Shown here piece after piece: positions 13,031-26,799 of a DNA stretch of 64,000 nt. The DNA comes from Anoplopoma fimbria (taxonomy: Eukaryota; Chordata; Actinopteri; Perciformes; Anoplopomatidae). The notes under the pieces are model-generated. The model was not told where the DNA came from, searched no databases, and was given only the letters and a program-made list of their open reading frames with translations. Position numbers and translations under genes: made by a program. Numbering within the stretch: the stretch's first letter is position 1; each line of letters opens with the position of its first letter. Location: positions 18,666,680-18,730,679 of the forward strand of contig NC_072472.1 of assembly GCF_027596085.1 (NCBI RefSeq). Reading direction: 5' to 3'.

Positions 13031-16000
13031 CGGCTAGTTGGGCTCCTGAGTTACACTAACGTCCTCGTATATATGTTAGTGTGTCAGTGTTACTACTGTT
13101 GGCAGTACGCCTTCCATATGTTGTCTGCTGTGACTTGTCTTATTTGTGTTTTTTTTATATTCGACAAGTTAAACTTCATCTGGACCAGATGTAGCATTAA
13201 ATGCTGCTTACCCATAAATGCATAAGTGACATTGTAATACTCTAAAACAGGCCATAATTCTTTATAATAACCGCTTGATACTACAGAGCGTGTTTCTTCT
13301 AATTACATACTTTTGGGTTTGGAGTATTTCTACTTGTAATGGAACAATTGTGCAAAGCTATACTGTTACTTTTAAATTATTTCTAATGATAAAAATCTTT
13401 ATTTATAGAAGATATATTTATAAAACATATTCATCTTTTATTTAAAGAATAGAATATCAAATTACTTAACTTCCAGTTCTACCACTGCATTTTTGTACAG
13501 TTTAAAGCAGACACATGGAGAATGATATTCAAAAAAAGGTCCTGAGCTGCGGCTGCTTTACAAACGGACAGAGGGTCTTTGTCATGTTTGACCTGCGGGC
13601 TGATTTTCCTCGATCTGATGACACAGATAGGCACTTATGAACACGCTCGGCTCTGTGGCAGCCAACCTTTGGGTGAAACGGCTAAACGTCCTTGGCACAT
13701 TTCCTCTGCTGATAATCAGATACTTGTTTTGTCATGCTTCTTTTAATTCCAGTGAAGTCCCTGTTATCTGTACCTCAACAAGTGTGCAGTTTCAAAATTA
13801 TCCAAACTTTATTCTTCATATTTATCAAAAGATAACTCCTTTTCTCTGAGACTGCTTTGAATTCTTCATCAAGTGCCCCCTTTTTTTAGCTCTTAATGGC
13901 TTACCGCTTTTAGACTGCTGTCAGGGAGTAAAGGGGTAGTTAGTCACCTTCTCCATGGATAATTGCTTCCATTCAATTGTTGCTAGAGCAGCCTTGTGAT
14001 CATATAGAAGGAGCGAAATTCACACTTATGGCTATATTGTTTGGCACTAATGAGGGTCTTTCTTGAGTAAGAGGGTGTTTCAAAGTGCAATAAAGAGGTG
14101 GAGAGAGCTGGATTCATTTCACAAGTGCACCTTCTGTGCTGCTGTTGACACAGTTTGCCTTTTACTTCTGGCCCAGCTACAAATGGGCATGTGCTGTATT
14201 GACAGCCCAGATGTGTGTGGACCAACCTGCGCTGAAGTTATAGCTAGTGATAATGTTAGACAATTATTGCTTAACGTTCAAATAGATGTCTGTAATTAGA
14301 GCATAATTCAAAACAATGACATCATGGTACAAGTCCAGGTTACAGTAGTCACATGTAATACAAATGTGTGCCCCCCTGTTTGTATGGAGACAGGGTGTCT
14401 CCTAAAGTAGGACAGTAGAAATTGATGGCCAACTCTGAAAGCTGACCTACATAGAGGCACAGACAAACTAGTTTCCCTCAGCAGGCACGCTAAGCCCGGT
14501 TGCTCTGCAGAAAAACGCAGAGGAAGCAGGCATATGGTTGTTAAACATTTAATAAAAAGCATACAGTAGATCCATCCGTACAGTTTTGCAAGTCTCAAGT
14601 CCTGGTTTTACAGTAGGTGGGTAGATGTAAAGAGTACTATGTAGTATTCTGTATGTACACCCTGATATAGTAATATATAGGGGTGGCCCCGGCTAAAGGA
14701 CCTTACGATCTGGGGGCAAGTCAAATAAACCACATTAAAACACTCACCTGCGATATTTCACATCAAAACTATTCACAGTTGCATCATTTTTTTCAATTAA
14801 AAAAGTTGAAAAGATTGACTTATTTTTTCTGTTCCATAGCCTGTTTTTCAATGTTGGAGATCCTATTTTCTATCACGAGTTTGCAGAAATCAAGATGAAT
14901 TCAGATATTTAATTGATAGACCAGAATTTCTGAAGAGATGGCCAAATGTCAAGGCTCCTCTGTGACATTTCTGATTATCTGTAATGAGATGTCCTTTAAA
15001 CTGTTGTCCCAGCAAATAAGATCCAGCTTTTAAAAGCCTCAGAGCTGCTGCTAAACAAACTAAAACACAATATTTAGTAATTGTGGCGAGATTCTTAGCC
15101 AGTTCTTCTACCGCCTGATGCCTGCGCGGACAGCCACCTTCACATAATCATCACCTTTTATGTTTTGGTCAAATTGAGGGTTGACATACTGAACAGTGTG
15201 CAGACCGAGTCCATAGACAGATTAGCGTTGGTGAAGTCCCAAGGGGGCCATTGCATTTGTACACCTACACAGAGTGTTTTATTGTTCCAAATAAAATACA
15301 TTCTCCTCAACATACTAAACCTACCCACTTCCCATTAGAAAGTGCTCTTTTTACAACAACAACATCTGTCGAGCACTCTGGCTGTTACACTACATTATAG
15401 TGTGGAGACACAGCTAGCTAACACTGATGGCTCATTTGATTAATATTAAGGCTAACGGGGCTTCAGCAGATGAGTCAGACACTTATAGTGGAGTAAATAG
15501 AATGCTCAAGGCAGCGTTCAATAACATTACTCAATATGGCCCTGATCTATGCTTTGTATTATTACTCACCTGGAGAATTACATCATACATGAAAATGCTT
15601 TTTGTAGTTTCCGGTCCCTTTTTACAAATACATCTGTTCAGTTTGTTAAAATGTATTTTGTGGATTAATATTGCTACAAAACATGGAACTTCAGTCTTTC
15701 ACTTGTTCTAATTTAGCCATAGGAAGTATAGTAGCTGTTTATTAGCTGTAAAGCCTTTCTCACTTGTGTTAATCCATCCTGGTGTTAATCAATGTCAGGG
15801 GCCACTTCAAAGAGATACATGTTATGGGCATTGTTTGATTTCTTATACTCTTTTTATTTAGGCTGTTCTCTGATGAAAACATTTTGAAAGGATAAAAAGT
15901 AAAAAAATCAAACAGTTTATTTCCTGCAAGCGGTCATTGACAAGACAGTTAGTGTTTCCTCTACCGCTTATTGCTATCTGTCCATGGCTTACCTGCTCTA

Positions 16001-17374
16001 GCCAAGCATATCCCTGAACATAATGCAATACAAGGAGGGCAAATGCATCAAGGGGAAAAAAACAACAGAATATATTTATGTTGTGATCGTGCAGCTAAAC
16101 CAACAACACAACAGGTCTTATCTTCCGAATGTTGTCTTGTCTGAAACCGCACTCATGGCTCACTGTACTGTACACTTCAGTGATTAATTTTACATCGTCC
16201 ATCTTCAGTTCCCCCTACGCACTCACACACGTCAAAGCAGTCACATTTATTTGTTCATCTCTCTGTCTCTGTGTGTTTGTCTCTATATTAACCAATGAAA
16301 AACAAAACATGCATTTTTTTTTTGTCAATTCAATGTCAAACATAAACACAGATTATATTATAAATCCAATAAGGAGGACAACACCACTTCTCTCAAGACT
16401 ACAGACCTCAGCTGAAGCTCTGTTATTTCTGTTAAGACAGAAGACTCCTTTCCTTCCATTTATTTGTTTTTTCTGATAACAATTATGCATCATCCTCTTT
16501 CAGTCTGTTGATTATCACAAGTGGTGCGTGATATTTCAATGTGATTATTAATTGTCTTAAATGACAAGCACATACTAACTCAAATGTCTCAGAAAATCTG
16601 ATTATTTTGCACTTTATTCCTTAATTACATGAGAAAACACTTACTATTTTAATTACACAGGAGAGAATGTGGTTATTTCCTATGGAATATTTATTTCTTA
16701 AATTACAGAGAAACATGCTACATCATGAAATATATCGTCGGCGAGATATGAAATAACCTATATAATGATAGACGATTTTGGCCTTAATCATTACACCATT
16801 TTTCACAAACTGAATTTGAATCAAATTTGAAAGACTTTCTAACCCCCAACTTCCTTAATACTAATCAGCATTAGTATATCAATACTGATACTTCAGTGTA
16901 GTTTTTACAGGAGGTTTGTTTTACTAATACATTTCTAATGTCCCATATAAATTTCAAGCACAGTTCATTTAACGAGGCAAGCATTTTCACAAATGTGCTC
17001 TTCCTCTATTCTCTTTCCTTTACTATAAGAGCCCTGTGCTGTTAGAGAGTTCATGCCGTTAACTGTATTAAACAGGGGATTAACGCCCGGGGCTCTGGGT
17101 CTCTAGTAATAGCAGACGGAAATACTGATCAAAGGCCTCTAACTGTGCCGTGGGTGTTCGGACTGCCTCTGTCTGCTTCTCTGCATTACAAGAAGATGGG
17201 GCTTGGAGGCTGGGTGCACGCAGGCAGTCAGGCAGTGCAATAGCTCTCTGTAGACTCACTCCTGATTGGATGGATGAAGGTTGGACCATGCATAATTAAG
17301 GCAGGATAACCGGTTCAGAAGGGGGTGTATAGGAGGAGGAGTTGTTGCTGCAGGTGGGTCACACCGATGACCTA

Positions 17375-17432
17375 GTGTGTGTGTGTGTGTGTGTGCGTGT
17401 GTGTGTGTGTGTGTGTGCGTGCGTGTGTGTGT
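17375..17432. repeat. Interrupted (TG)n microsatellite
   Basis: TG units are broken by several TGCG interruptions, which suggests an older or stabilised repeat. Confidence 0.95.
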
Positions 17433-19667
17433 TTATGCATGTGCAATACCCATAGGGGGGGTTCATTGCCTTCCTGCTGCGTCCCAGAGGACACGTCTGA
17501 CACTTCCTCCAGGTTGCCCCACTTCCTTAGTGTGTTTAAGGCGCCAGTATTCAGCAGCTCAGAATAAGGCTGCTCTCATCGGATGCAGTTTTAATTCAGC
17601 AGTTACATACAGCCCTATTGTCAAATCATTGGATATACAAGAGGCTATGTAAGAGGCTGCATCAACTCAAATAATGCATTACAGCAGTCATTGTCATATA
17701 TGCTTGGATGAATGAGGCATTTCATGTCATAGCTTGTGTTTATTTACCGAATTGATGGAGCTGTAGAATATGCGTGTGTGTGTGTGCTTGTATGTATATA
17801 TGTATAAGATGTCACATGAATAGTGATAGTGAGGTCCAATCAGTGTCGGCAAGGAAAGTCTCTAGACACACTTTTTTAAATTCAGTTCAAACCTTAAATG
17901 AACGTAGAAAGGTGGAGGTAATGGGCTCCAGGTCTGCACTGATAGTACATATGTGCTTTACATCCGCTCTCATGTACTTATGGCGGTATATTTAGCTGCA
18001 GTCATTAGGGAGTTGGGGGATGCCTGCTTCTGCAGCAGCTGTAAATTTATAGCCCCCTTAACTCTGCCTCGTGTTCATGCTCACACAGGCTTATCAGACC
18101 TTTACAACAATAACGAACACTACTACTGATAGCAATACTCCTCCCACAACCACTTCTACTAGCTCATATTTTTAAAAGACTAAGTAAGGAGGCTAAGTTA
18201 GAATTTCTTTTTAATTTACTGTCATATTTTTTGAGAATATCTGTGCTGTGCAGATGGAAGTCACGTCAGGCATCAAAAGGGAAAAACGTAAGAGGAGCAT
18301 TTAAACCCACTTCACATTTTGGGGTCTGAACACATTAGAGAATCCTGTTAAGTTTAAAACTTAATTTAAAGCTGCAACGCCACTTTTCAAGTCAAAGTCA
18401 ACTTTGCTGCATCAATTTGCAAACTCCTCCATTATCTGCTCCTGGCAGAATCAGCTTTTTGCCCAGGTTGGGAGGGGCCTGGGTGAGTGAAGGGATGGAT
18501 GGTGTAGGGGGGGATGCGGGTGAAATGCATTTGAGCAACAGAAGCAGAGAAACCTGGAATGAGTGTGAAATAAAGACAGAGTATGATGAAGGTGGTAAAG
18601 GGCCGTGAAAGTAGGCTCCCCGTCGATTCTGCGGAGCGATGAGATGAGTGCCGAGCCCGGTTCTGGCTAATAAGTGTGAGCGAGTGCGGCCAAGAGGCCT
18701 CAGCCAGTAGCCACACAACACCTATTATCAGCCTGCCTACCCAAAAAAATCCATGTTGTTCCATTTACAGGGTATTGTTAAAGCTGAGTGTGTGTGTGTG
18801 GGTGTGTGGGAAGGGTCTTCAGCACGAGCGCATTGACACCTCTCTCCTTGTGTCTGTCAGCGCTGACAGTCTTTAATAGTCTCGTTGAGGTCAGCCTCCT
18901 GCCATGTGCGGACGGTTTGAAGTGAGGGGCCCAGATGCATGAGGACCATCTCGCTCTGCCGACACCCCGCAGAAGGAGGACGGGGGTGAGGAATGTGTCT
19001 GTAGCCGCTAGTCTGTGGCCTGTAATTGTCTGTAAGGTCTGTAAAATAGGATAGTAGAGCAAAGGACTGCGCTGTAATAGCGGGGGCCAGAAGTTCAGAC
19101 GGTCCACAGGGGACTGACCAAGAAGGAGTGTGTTGAGCCAATGAGAGAGGAAAAATAAGGATGTTTGTTGTGTTGTTCTTTGTGTGTACGTGTACAGGAC
19201 ACATTGCAAAAGTAGTCTTCTACACCAGAGCAAAAATAGTCTTTTTGTTCATTTAAACAGATCCAGTCATGGGTGGAGGGGCCCTGCTGGTGGTAGCCGT
19301 GGTGGTGTGGCTCGGCCCTGACCCCAGTGGATATAATGGTGCAGTGGAAAATGTCCTGTCAGTTGATGGAGGAGCTGCCTGTGGCGGCAGGAAGGAGTGT
19401 GGCGACAGGGGCCATGTGTGTTAACCCCTTTCCTTGTCACTTTTTTCTGTCTTTCCCCTCCCCTCATTTCATCTCCACCTTTTTTCTCTTTCCCTTTCCA
19501 GTCCCCACCCCCTCCACCCCGACTCCCCCTACCTACACTCCTCCGTGACAAATTACTCCTGGCGGTTGATTTGTTGGTTGTCAAAAGTGCTCCTCGCGCT
19601 GGCATGAAGGTGGGGTGAGCGAGAAGGGGGTGCAGCCCACCTCCCCCGTTCTGCCTGCCCCCCCACC

Positions 19668-19773
19668 GTGTGTGTGTGTGTGTGTGTGTGTGTGTAGGTG
19701 CGTGCGTGCGTGTGTGTGTAGGTGCGTGTGTGTGTGTGTGTGTGTGTGTGGTGGTGTGTGTGTGTGTGTGTGT
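19668..19773. repeat. Compound interrupted (TG)n microsatellite
   Basis: TG tracts are separated by AGGTGCG and TGGTGG interruptions over 106 bp. The AGGTGCG interruption is repeated, which suggests internal duplication of a block of the array. Confidence 0.95.
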
Positions 19774-20521
19774 CGCAGCTCAGTGTTGAGATATCTCAGT
19801 GTAAATTTATATTCTGTCTCATAAGATCTCATTAGATTCGATGTTGTCCATGTTTAATCAGCTCACACATTAGGTTTCCAGCCCTTCTTTTGACAAGGCT
19901 GGCTTTGATATGTTCTAGCTCCTGTCTGTAGCGGGAGCGGGGCTTCAGGAGGATCTTTTGTTATTTGTGGAGGAGGAGCTGGAGGAGGAGCAGAAAAGAA
20001 AAAAATGCCAGTGAGAGATAAAGACTTTATGACAAAACTCTGGATGGCGGTGTTTGCGATACACTGGCTTGTAAGCAGCAGCCCCTGACAAAGACAGCTG
20101 TGTTTTTCTGGATCTGATGAGTTTATAGGATAAGCTACTTAGGACACTAATGTATCATAGTACACACACTTCATTTTGCCGCTTTCTGCTTGGGTTTGTT
20201 ACTTAAGGTGCTAAATATGTCCCGAACAACATGCATACAGTAGGAGTGGGTAATATGGGTGAAATATAAGGTAAAGTTAATGTGACATATGTGATTTAAT
20301 ACTGTGATATCGGTATGATATGGTCAGTTTAGTAAAGCTTTCATGTATAAACTATCCAAATGGGAATTGGTTTATCTAGTGAGTAAAATACTTGAGAAAT
20401 AAGGTATTTACTCACATTGATTTAAAATCCTAGGAATCCAATACTGCCATAAAGCAATCCAACATAGCCTGCAATGGTGTAATGCAGCCAGGGATATTAA
20501 AGAAAAACCACGTGAGTGTCA

Positions 20522-20746
20522 ACTAGAGCTGCAATGATAAGTAAATAAATCATTTAGTTAATATCGTAAAAATCCATTAGAAAATTCAAAAGAAACGTAA
20601 GAGTAATGGTTTAAGTAATGTCATAGTTTTCTGCCTGCCTCATATTTTCTGGCTTTGTCTGTTTTTACATCATTGAACATCATTGGGTATATATAACGTT
20701 ATAAAAACAATTGATGAAAATGAGAACCAAATTTCCAGATTAATGG
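20522..20746 (+). repeat. Possible hAT-like non-autonomous element, very degenerate
   Basis: It starts AGAGCTGCAATGATAAGTAA, which resembles the conserved start (AGAGCTGCAACGATTAATCG) of the same fish repeat family as the fragment at 2061. It ends near AACAATTGATGAAAATGAG, resembling the family's 3' portion. The middle is diverged and partly deleted. The call rests on remembered family sequence. Confidence 0.45.
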
Positions 20747-21878
20747 ATGATGTTGCTTGTAAACGGTACATCAAAATCTGTGACGGCTGACAAATCTCTT
20801 TTGTTTGTACACCCTGCTAGTACACAGTATGGATGGTTAGTGAATGTGTGCACATGTGCACAATACTTTGCTCTGAAAAAGCTCTCCCTCGAGTCTCTGA
20901 CCTTGAAATTTGTCCTGTGGTGAAGAGGATGAACACATGGATTTGTTTTATGAAAAGGCAAATATTCACCATTGTCAGCTCGATCAACAAGTGATTTTTG
21001 TATTGTTGTCTTTAGTGTATCTGTACCTTCTCACATTCTGTAGGTTTATTTATTGTATGATCTGACGACGTGACGATAAATTGACGGTGCTGTCTGTTGA
21101 GTGTGATGCTGTCTGCAGTGACGGCGGTTTAAGCCCTATCTGAAGTGATTTTATTTCATCGTGGGGTGTTTGCCATTTTGAAAAGAAACTCATCTCCTTT
21201 CAGTCCCACTTGCTGCTTTATTCACTAACTGTTCCTCTTTTGTTGCCGTTTCCTTCTTTTGCAAAAGTAATAGAATATCAGTTTCCCTTTCAACCCCGGC
21301 TATAGAGAAGCTAGATTGCTTTGTGCATCACCATCACAACACAGAGGAGAGCATTGCAATCCACTTGTGTTCAAAAGTCTGAAACCATCGAGCCTCTCTG
21401 TCTTTGTGTAAAAAGGAGGGGTTAAGCTTTTATCCTATAAATATGGCATGAAAATCCCACTGTCAACGACGCATTCTTTCTAAGGCCCTGCATTAACATA
21501 AAAACGAGGGCTTGTTATACAGTGAGATTTCAATAAAAAGAACACAAAATGCATTTAATGAAATTCAGATGCCGGGCCCTAGCTCCCTGAATCTCATTAA
21601 ATGAGCTTTGTGCTGTTTTTCCATCTTCTCTTTGTACAAGAGGTCCTCGAGTGCCCTTAATAATGTGGCAGATTTCATCATATTCCTGATTTAAAGAGGA
21701 CAATGTCTGTCGTGTTCACTTGTTCTCTTCCATGCCCGAGCCAATCTCCACAGATGTCCCCGCATAGTTTCTGGATCTGGCTCGTGATAATATTTCTTCT
21801 TGCGGTGCATTTTTTTCTTTTTGAGTTCCTGAAGTTTTGTTAAGGCTCTCCACTAACCCCATTCTCTCCCCCTTTTGT

Positions 21879-21893
21879 CCCCCCCCCCCCCCC
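21879..21893. repeat. Poly-C run, 15 nt, near the RRM2 exon acceptor
   Basis: Fifteen consecutive C, ending 32 nt before the 21926 exon, continuous with its pyrimidine tract. Confidence 0.9.
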
Positions 21894-21925
21894 AACTCCC
21901 TTCTCTGTTTCTCTCTCCGCTGTAG

Positions 21926-22008
21926 GATTTGGCTTCATAACTTTTGAGAGTGAAGACATCGTAGAGAAAGTCTGTGAAATTCATTTTCATGAAATCAATA
22001 ACAAAATG
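21926..22008 (+). CDS. msi2: Musashi-2 internal exon: C-terminal half of RRM2 (RNP1 core)
   Basis: This 83-nt exon begins with two bases completing a Gly codon, then reads [19 protein letters not shown], then FHEINNKM. That is the second half of RRM2 of Musashi proteins, including the end of the RNP1 strand (G-F-G-F-I-T-F) that stacks on RNA bases. Musashi proteins bind UAG-containing motifs in 3' UTRs and regulate translation in the cytoplasm of stem and progenitor cells; that role is family knowledge. The acceptor is a strong pyrimidine tract ending in GCTGTAG and the donor is ATG|GTAAGT. Entry is phase 1 and exit is phase 0. Mammalian MSI2, as I recall it, has V-T-F-E-N-E-D-V-V here, so the Ile and Ser changes are conservative. 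The upstream half of RRM2 is not found in the preceding 21.9 kb. Assignment to MSI2 over MSI1 rests mainly on the downstream exons. Confidence 0.95.
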
Positions 22009-22145
22009 GTAAGTCCACTCTTTTTTTTCAATTCCAGGTGGGTGTTGAAGGATTAATATTTGATTTCTTCTTTTCCTTGGTATTAATAGCTGAGGAGGTG
22101 TGTGTGTCTGCATGTTAATATGCACAGGCTAACACATGCACGCGC

Positions 22146-22251
<106 letters not shown>

Positions 22252-22384
22252 TCTGTGGGTCTCAGGGATGGGAAAGCAATGGTGTGTACTGCCCACAGAC
22301 CGTGAAATTGTGTGGCTGAGTTCTGCCTGTCAGGCTGAGGGACGGGAGAGTGGAGCCTGTCCCTCTCTTTCTGAATCCCCTACC

Positions 22385-22390
<6 letters not shown>

Positions 22391-22467
<77 letters not shown>
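22391..22467. repeat. Second (CA)n microsatellite after the RRM2 exon
   Basis: A perfect 77-bp CA run, 143 bp after the previous array and in the same orientation. The sequence between the two is not repetitive. Confidence 0.98.
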
Positions 22468-22471
<4 letters not shown>

Positions 22472-25309
22472 GAAATGTCCAGGGATGCAACAGGGAAGCT
22501 TCCGGCGGAGGCAGAGTTTATTAGTCAGGGATTAACACCTTCCACGGAGTCCCAGTGATGCTTGTTTTATTTACACCAGTAATATGGGCGTCTCTGAGCA
22601 CCCTACAGAGTTCAGCAGCAGGATTCTAAGCCATCATGTCTCTTATGATAATTGACAGGAACCGAAATTCAGCGTAGCGAGTGTGACATTAGGTCCTCCC
22701 TCACCCAACTCCACCCTGCAGGCCTCTTGAGAGAACCTGCATCATTTGAGCGGTTCTGTGGATGGTGATTGACTGGAGGGAATACTTGTCTCACTGCAGT
22801 TTCAGTCCTGGCCTCCACACTCTCTCTCTATCCTCCCCCCCGGCCTTTTTCCTAAAACTGACTGACTGGCTATCTGACTGACAGGACCAGCGTAGTAGAA
22901 CCATGTTCACCAGGGACCAGCCCAGGTGACATATGACCCCAGTATACATCCCCCGTGTTTCTGCGCTGCATCACAGTCGGTGCTCGGGACTGAGACCACA
23001 ACGAGCCGACAGTGTGACAGAAATAACTGTACGCGAGCCGAAGGATATTCTGTCACAATCGAATGTCTGAGAACCTTTGACATGTAGGCATGGCCCTCTG
23101 TGAAAACACAGATATCAGGCATCAACGTGAAGCATGAATGCACATGCAAGAGTGTCTATTTATGCACACAAAGCAAAATAAATCATGCCAATGGTGCCAA
23201 ATATTCACTTTAAAAACTATTAACTACCTATTTCTGCACAATTAATGTTACAAGAATAACTATAACAAGAAGTCCACTACCAAGAAGTCTGATATCTAAC
23301 CACTGGAGTAAGTTTTTACATGGAAGTTTTTATTTGTTATGTCCCTCAACAGCTTTAACTGTGCAGAAAAATGAGCCTCATTTAAGACCGTCCCACAGCC
23401 TATTTGTTAGAAGTTCTAATTAGATAGATGTAATTAGATTGGATTGTAAACACAACGCTTAATAAGGAATGCAAAATTGGCTTAACAAATAGTTGGCAGA
23501 GTTAATGTTCGATAAAGTAATAATCCTTAATAATTCATAAAATGCTTCTTTTTTTTTTTTTTACTTTTAACAGTTTACATTGGCTATGTTCACAGCACAG
23601 CATTAATTAAATAAGGTGTTTGAATCAGGAATACAAAACTACATTTGTGGCTAAATAAAACATGAGAGATCAGACATTGATAATATTTTTGCGCTATTCA
23701 CAGGTATTACTAGAAAGCCCTAGAATAGTTGTGAGTAACTATGCTGATAAAATCACTTAAAACATAGGCAAACTCATTGTTGTTGCATTGACGGAAAATA
23801 TTCTAGGCTGTAGCCAACATCAAATACCTGTTATCGAGTAGCAGAAACACAATAATAAGCTTCCACAACGTCCAGAATCTGCTCAGGTGCAACCTTCGTA
23901 TGTCACAAGTAATGCACAAACTTTAATAGCCCCGGGAATCTTTGGAATTTCCAATACACCACTTACATTGGAGATGGCATTATTGGAGCATGTATAATAT
24001 ATATATATATGTTTGATAAACTGCATGTGGGAAAACATTAAACATTTATGCTTCTCCTGGGGATGCATGCTTCCAAACCTGTGAATTTACCAAATAACAC
24101 CACTTGACTTCCAATCATTCTCTTTTTGTGTCTAGATCGCATCCCGCAAATGCAACTATCATTATAAAAGGGATATTTTATAGACAGACATTCATAGGAA
24201 AAATGAAGAAACTGTTGTTATTTATATTTTTTCATCCTCTTTCCTTGTACATGCCAGCAATATCAAAGCTGTCTCTGATGCATCATCTAACAGTCCATGT
24301 ATACATCTGACCTGCCGATGTGTCACAGTCATAACGCTTACTAATACTGTTTTCAATATTTAGTAAACCCTTGCTAATGAAGTGACCCCTTATTGGCTGG
24401 AAGCTTCAAATCTCTTGCACTTGCAGCTAAGACGTGATACACTGTTGTGCATTGTGACATGTACTTCCAATGGTGCCAGGAAAACATTGACTGCTACATG
24501 ACTGCAAGAAGAGTATTCCTACTGTAGCATACGTGCAGTTACTCATAAAAAGAAAATTACACTCGTGGAGACCATCCTGCAGTCCCTAAACACAAAAGAT
24601 GAGGAGGATTGAGAGGGTACAGTGTGAGGACATAGCGACGGACAGTTTTTACATGGCTTTTGTCACCTTTGTAAGAAGACCCTCTTGGCAACACCTACTG
24701 TACATAACGTTCCCTATAGGATGCAGGAAACATGTGTGTCCTTCCTCTGCAATTGCTGACATCTTGGAATGCCAGCAAAAGAGGAAAGAGTGTGGAGTGC
24801 GTTAAAAGCATTTTTCAAAGACACTTCAGTTTTACTTTAGTTGCAGGGAGGAGAGTACTGGTTATCCGGTGTCTGGAGCACGGTGCACAAAATAAAAAAT
24901 GTCTCCTGTCTTCATCTTTATGAAGTACCATACAGAAATAGACCTCATCCATCCTCCCCGTGAGTGTTATCTAAGATGGCTCTTGAATAATTGATGCGGA
25001 CAGAAATTCCACCCCACTTGGGAGGGTTGTGGATGTACAGGGCACCCCACCTTCTCCTTGCTCCGTCTCTCAAGGGCTCCTGGCAGTGTAGTGGGTCAGT
25101 GCCCACTCAGATGTGAGGGCCCGGACCTTTCTAGTGACTTGGTCAATCACCCTGTGTTCGTGTGCCACCGAGGCCTCACTCTTCAGCACTTCCTCTCCGT
25201 CAGCGTGAGTTCAGCCTCATATATAATTAAAAAAACACGGTGCTGCTTAGCAAGACGCTCTCAACCTGCCCCGCCAGCTGCACTGACTTCTGCATCGCTC
25301 TCACCTCTG

Positions 25310-25390
25310 CAGACCGTCAAGTCAATTTGATTTATACAGCCCAGTATCACAGATCACAAATTTGCCCCAAGGGGCTTTAAGACCGCCATG
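25310..25390. repeat. Unclassified fish repeat fragment
   Basis: The stretch around TCAATTTGATTTATACAGCC, CAGTATCACAGATCACAAA and CCCCAAGGGGCTTTAA resembles a widespread teleost repeat of the form TTTATTTATAAAGCCCAATATCACAAATCACAATTTGCCTCAGAGGGCTTTA. Only a short piece is preserved and the superfamily is not determined. Confidence 0.45.
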
Positions 25391-26799
25391 CTTTAGCAAA
25401 TGCTAGATGCGAAAAAGTATGGATTATGCTGCCCTTGACATGATTGTACCATTCTATCGCCAGAGCAGTACCTACTGTACCCTTGTATTAAAACCAGTAA
25501 ATAATTTAGAGTAAAAATCAATAAGCATAAGATGGCAGTCACATCCTCTGGTTGCCAGACATATGAATATCTTTATCATACTGTAGTAAGACAGAACCTT
25601 AATACAGCTAAGGGAAGGTTGTGAATTCCATTTCCAAAGACAGGAATCCCTCTATCACTCCCCGCCCCGCCGTTATGCACGCGCAGCTAATTCATAATAA
25701 TACCCATCAAGTATTGGCTCTGATGAGCGAGCAGTGTGCCATTAAAATGGACTCACATTGGTTTTAGTCAAGTGCTTCAAGGTAATGTTCTTTAATGTGT
25801 CATTTTTAATATTCAACAGTGGCGAATGATCACAACAGGAGGGAGGAATTTTCTGTTAGTCGTCAATTTCGCACTGTCTCCCTGACATGACCAACCAATT
25901 ACTGCGCTGAGGAGCAGAATAGGCTCTGACTCTCCCAGTCGCTGAGGGAAATACTAATACAGGTAGAGTTCATACATCAGCCTTCGATATAAAGATACAG
26001 ATGTACTTGGCTGAAAGTATTGATATGAGCAGAATCGTGAAAGAAAGATCGCATCAGGCAACCCATACATTATTGCAGATGCAGCATTTTTCTTATAACA
26101 CAACCATACATTGCCTTTTTACCCATTAGGGGCGCAGGATAAAAGCATTTTTTTCTTTTTTCTTTACTTTACTCCCTAATATAAAGTGACCTCTGTATAT
26201 AAAAAAAAAAGGCATAGAACCGAATTAAGAATTTAGAATTTTAAGGACTCAATTCATATGTAGGTTTCTTTTAGATGATACCCACAGTCTAAAGTAGAAA
26301 TCCTCTTTTATACAAGGAAAGGAAATTCCTTTCAAGTTCAAACATAATGCTGTTAAAGACCCAATTTGATGTTTATGTGAAACATTGACTTTTTTTCAGA
26401 TTATACTTTACATTTTGCTTTAATACATCTGTGGATGTTATGTAGCTAAAGAGAATAAATAAAGACATAAAGGTTGATGATATATGATCAGCTAACCAAA
26501 CCTAAGTGCTTGTATTTAGACACAACTTCTGAGTTTATGAGTGCCAGCTGTAGAAGTTCTATGAAGAACATTAACATTTACTGCCCTCAAGCTAGAGGCC
26601 ATGAAGTTTAGTGTGTGTCTGTGTGGCGAACGCTTAGGTCTTACGTTGTATAAATCCCTCCTGGACACACTTGGTTATAGCAATAGCATAAACTAGCTTT
26701 CACTATTTTAAAGGAGTTTTCTATAGAGAGAAACTGACGTCTCTGGGTGCTGAAAATCTGTTTGAAAATATTTTTTAAATCTTAAACAGTGTTTGAACA

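Noticed and set aside
16725..16800. Another GGGCTGTGCAATA-type element (ATATCGTCGGCGAGATATGAA)
   Set aside because: Only a short similarity around ATATCG...GATATGA; too little to call.
18778..19233. 151-codon open frame, minus strand
   Set aside because: No homology recognised, ends in a TG/CA-derived His-Thr stretch, no plausible splice or promoter context, inside an msi2 intron on the opposite strand.
21853..22125. Minus-strand open frame covering the RRM2 exon
   Set aside because: It is the antisense shadow of the true exon at 21926-22008, whose plus-strand translation matches Musashi.
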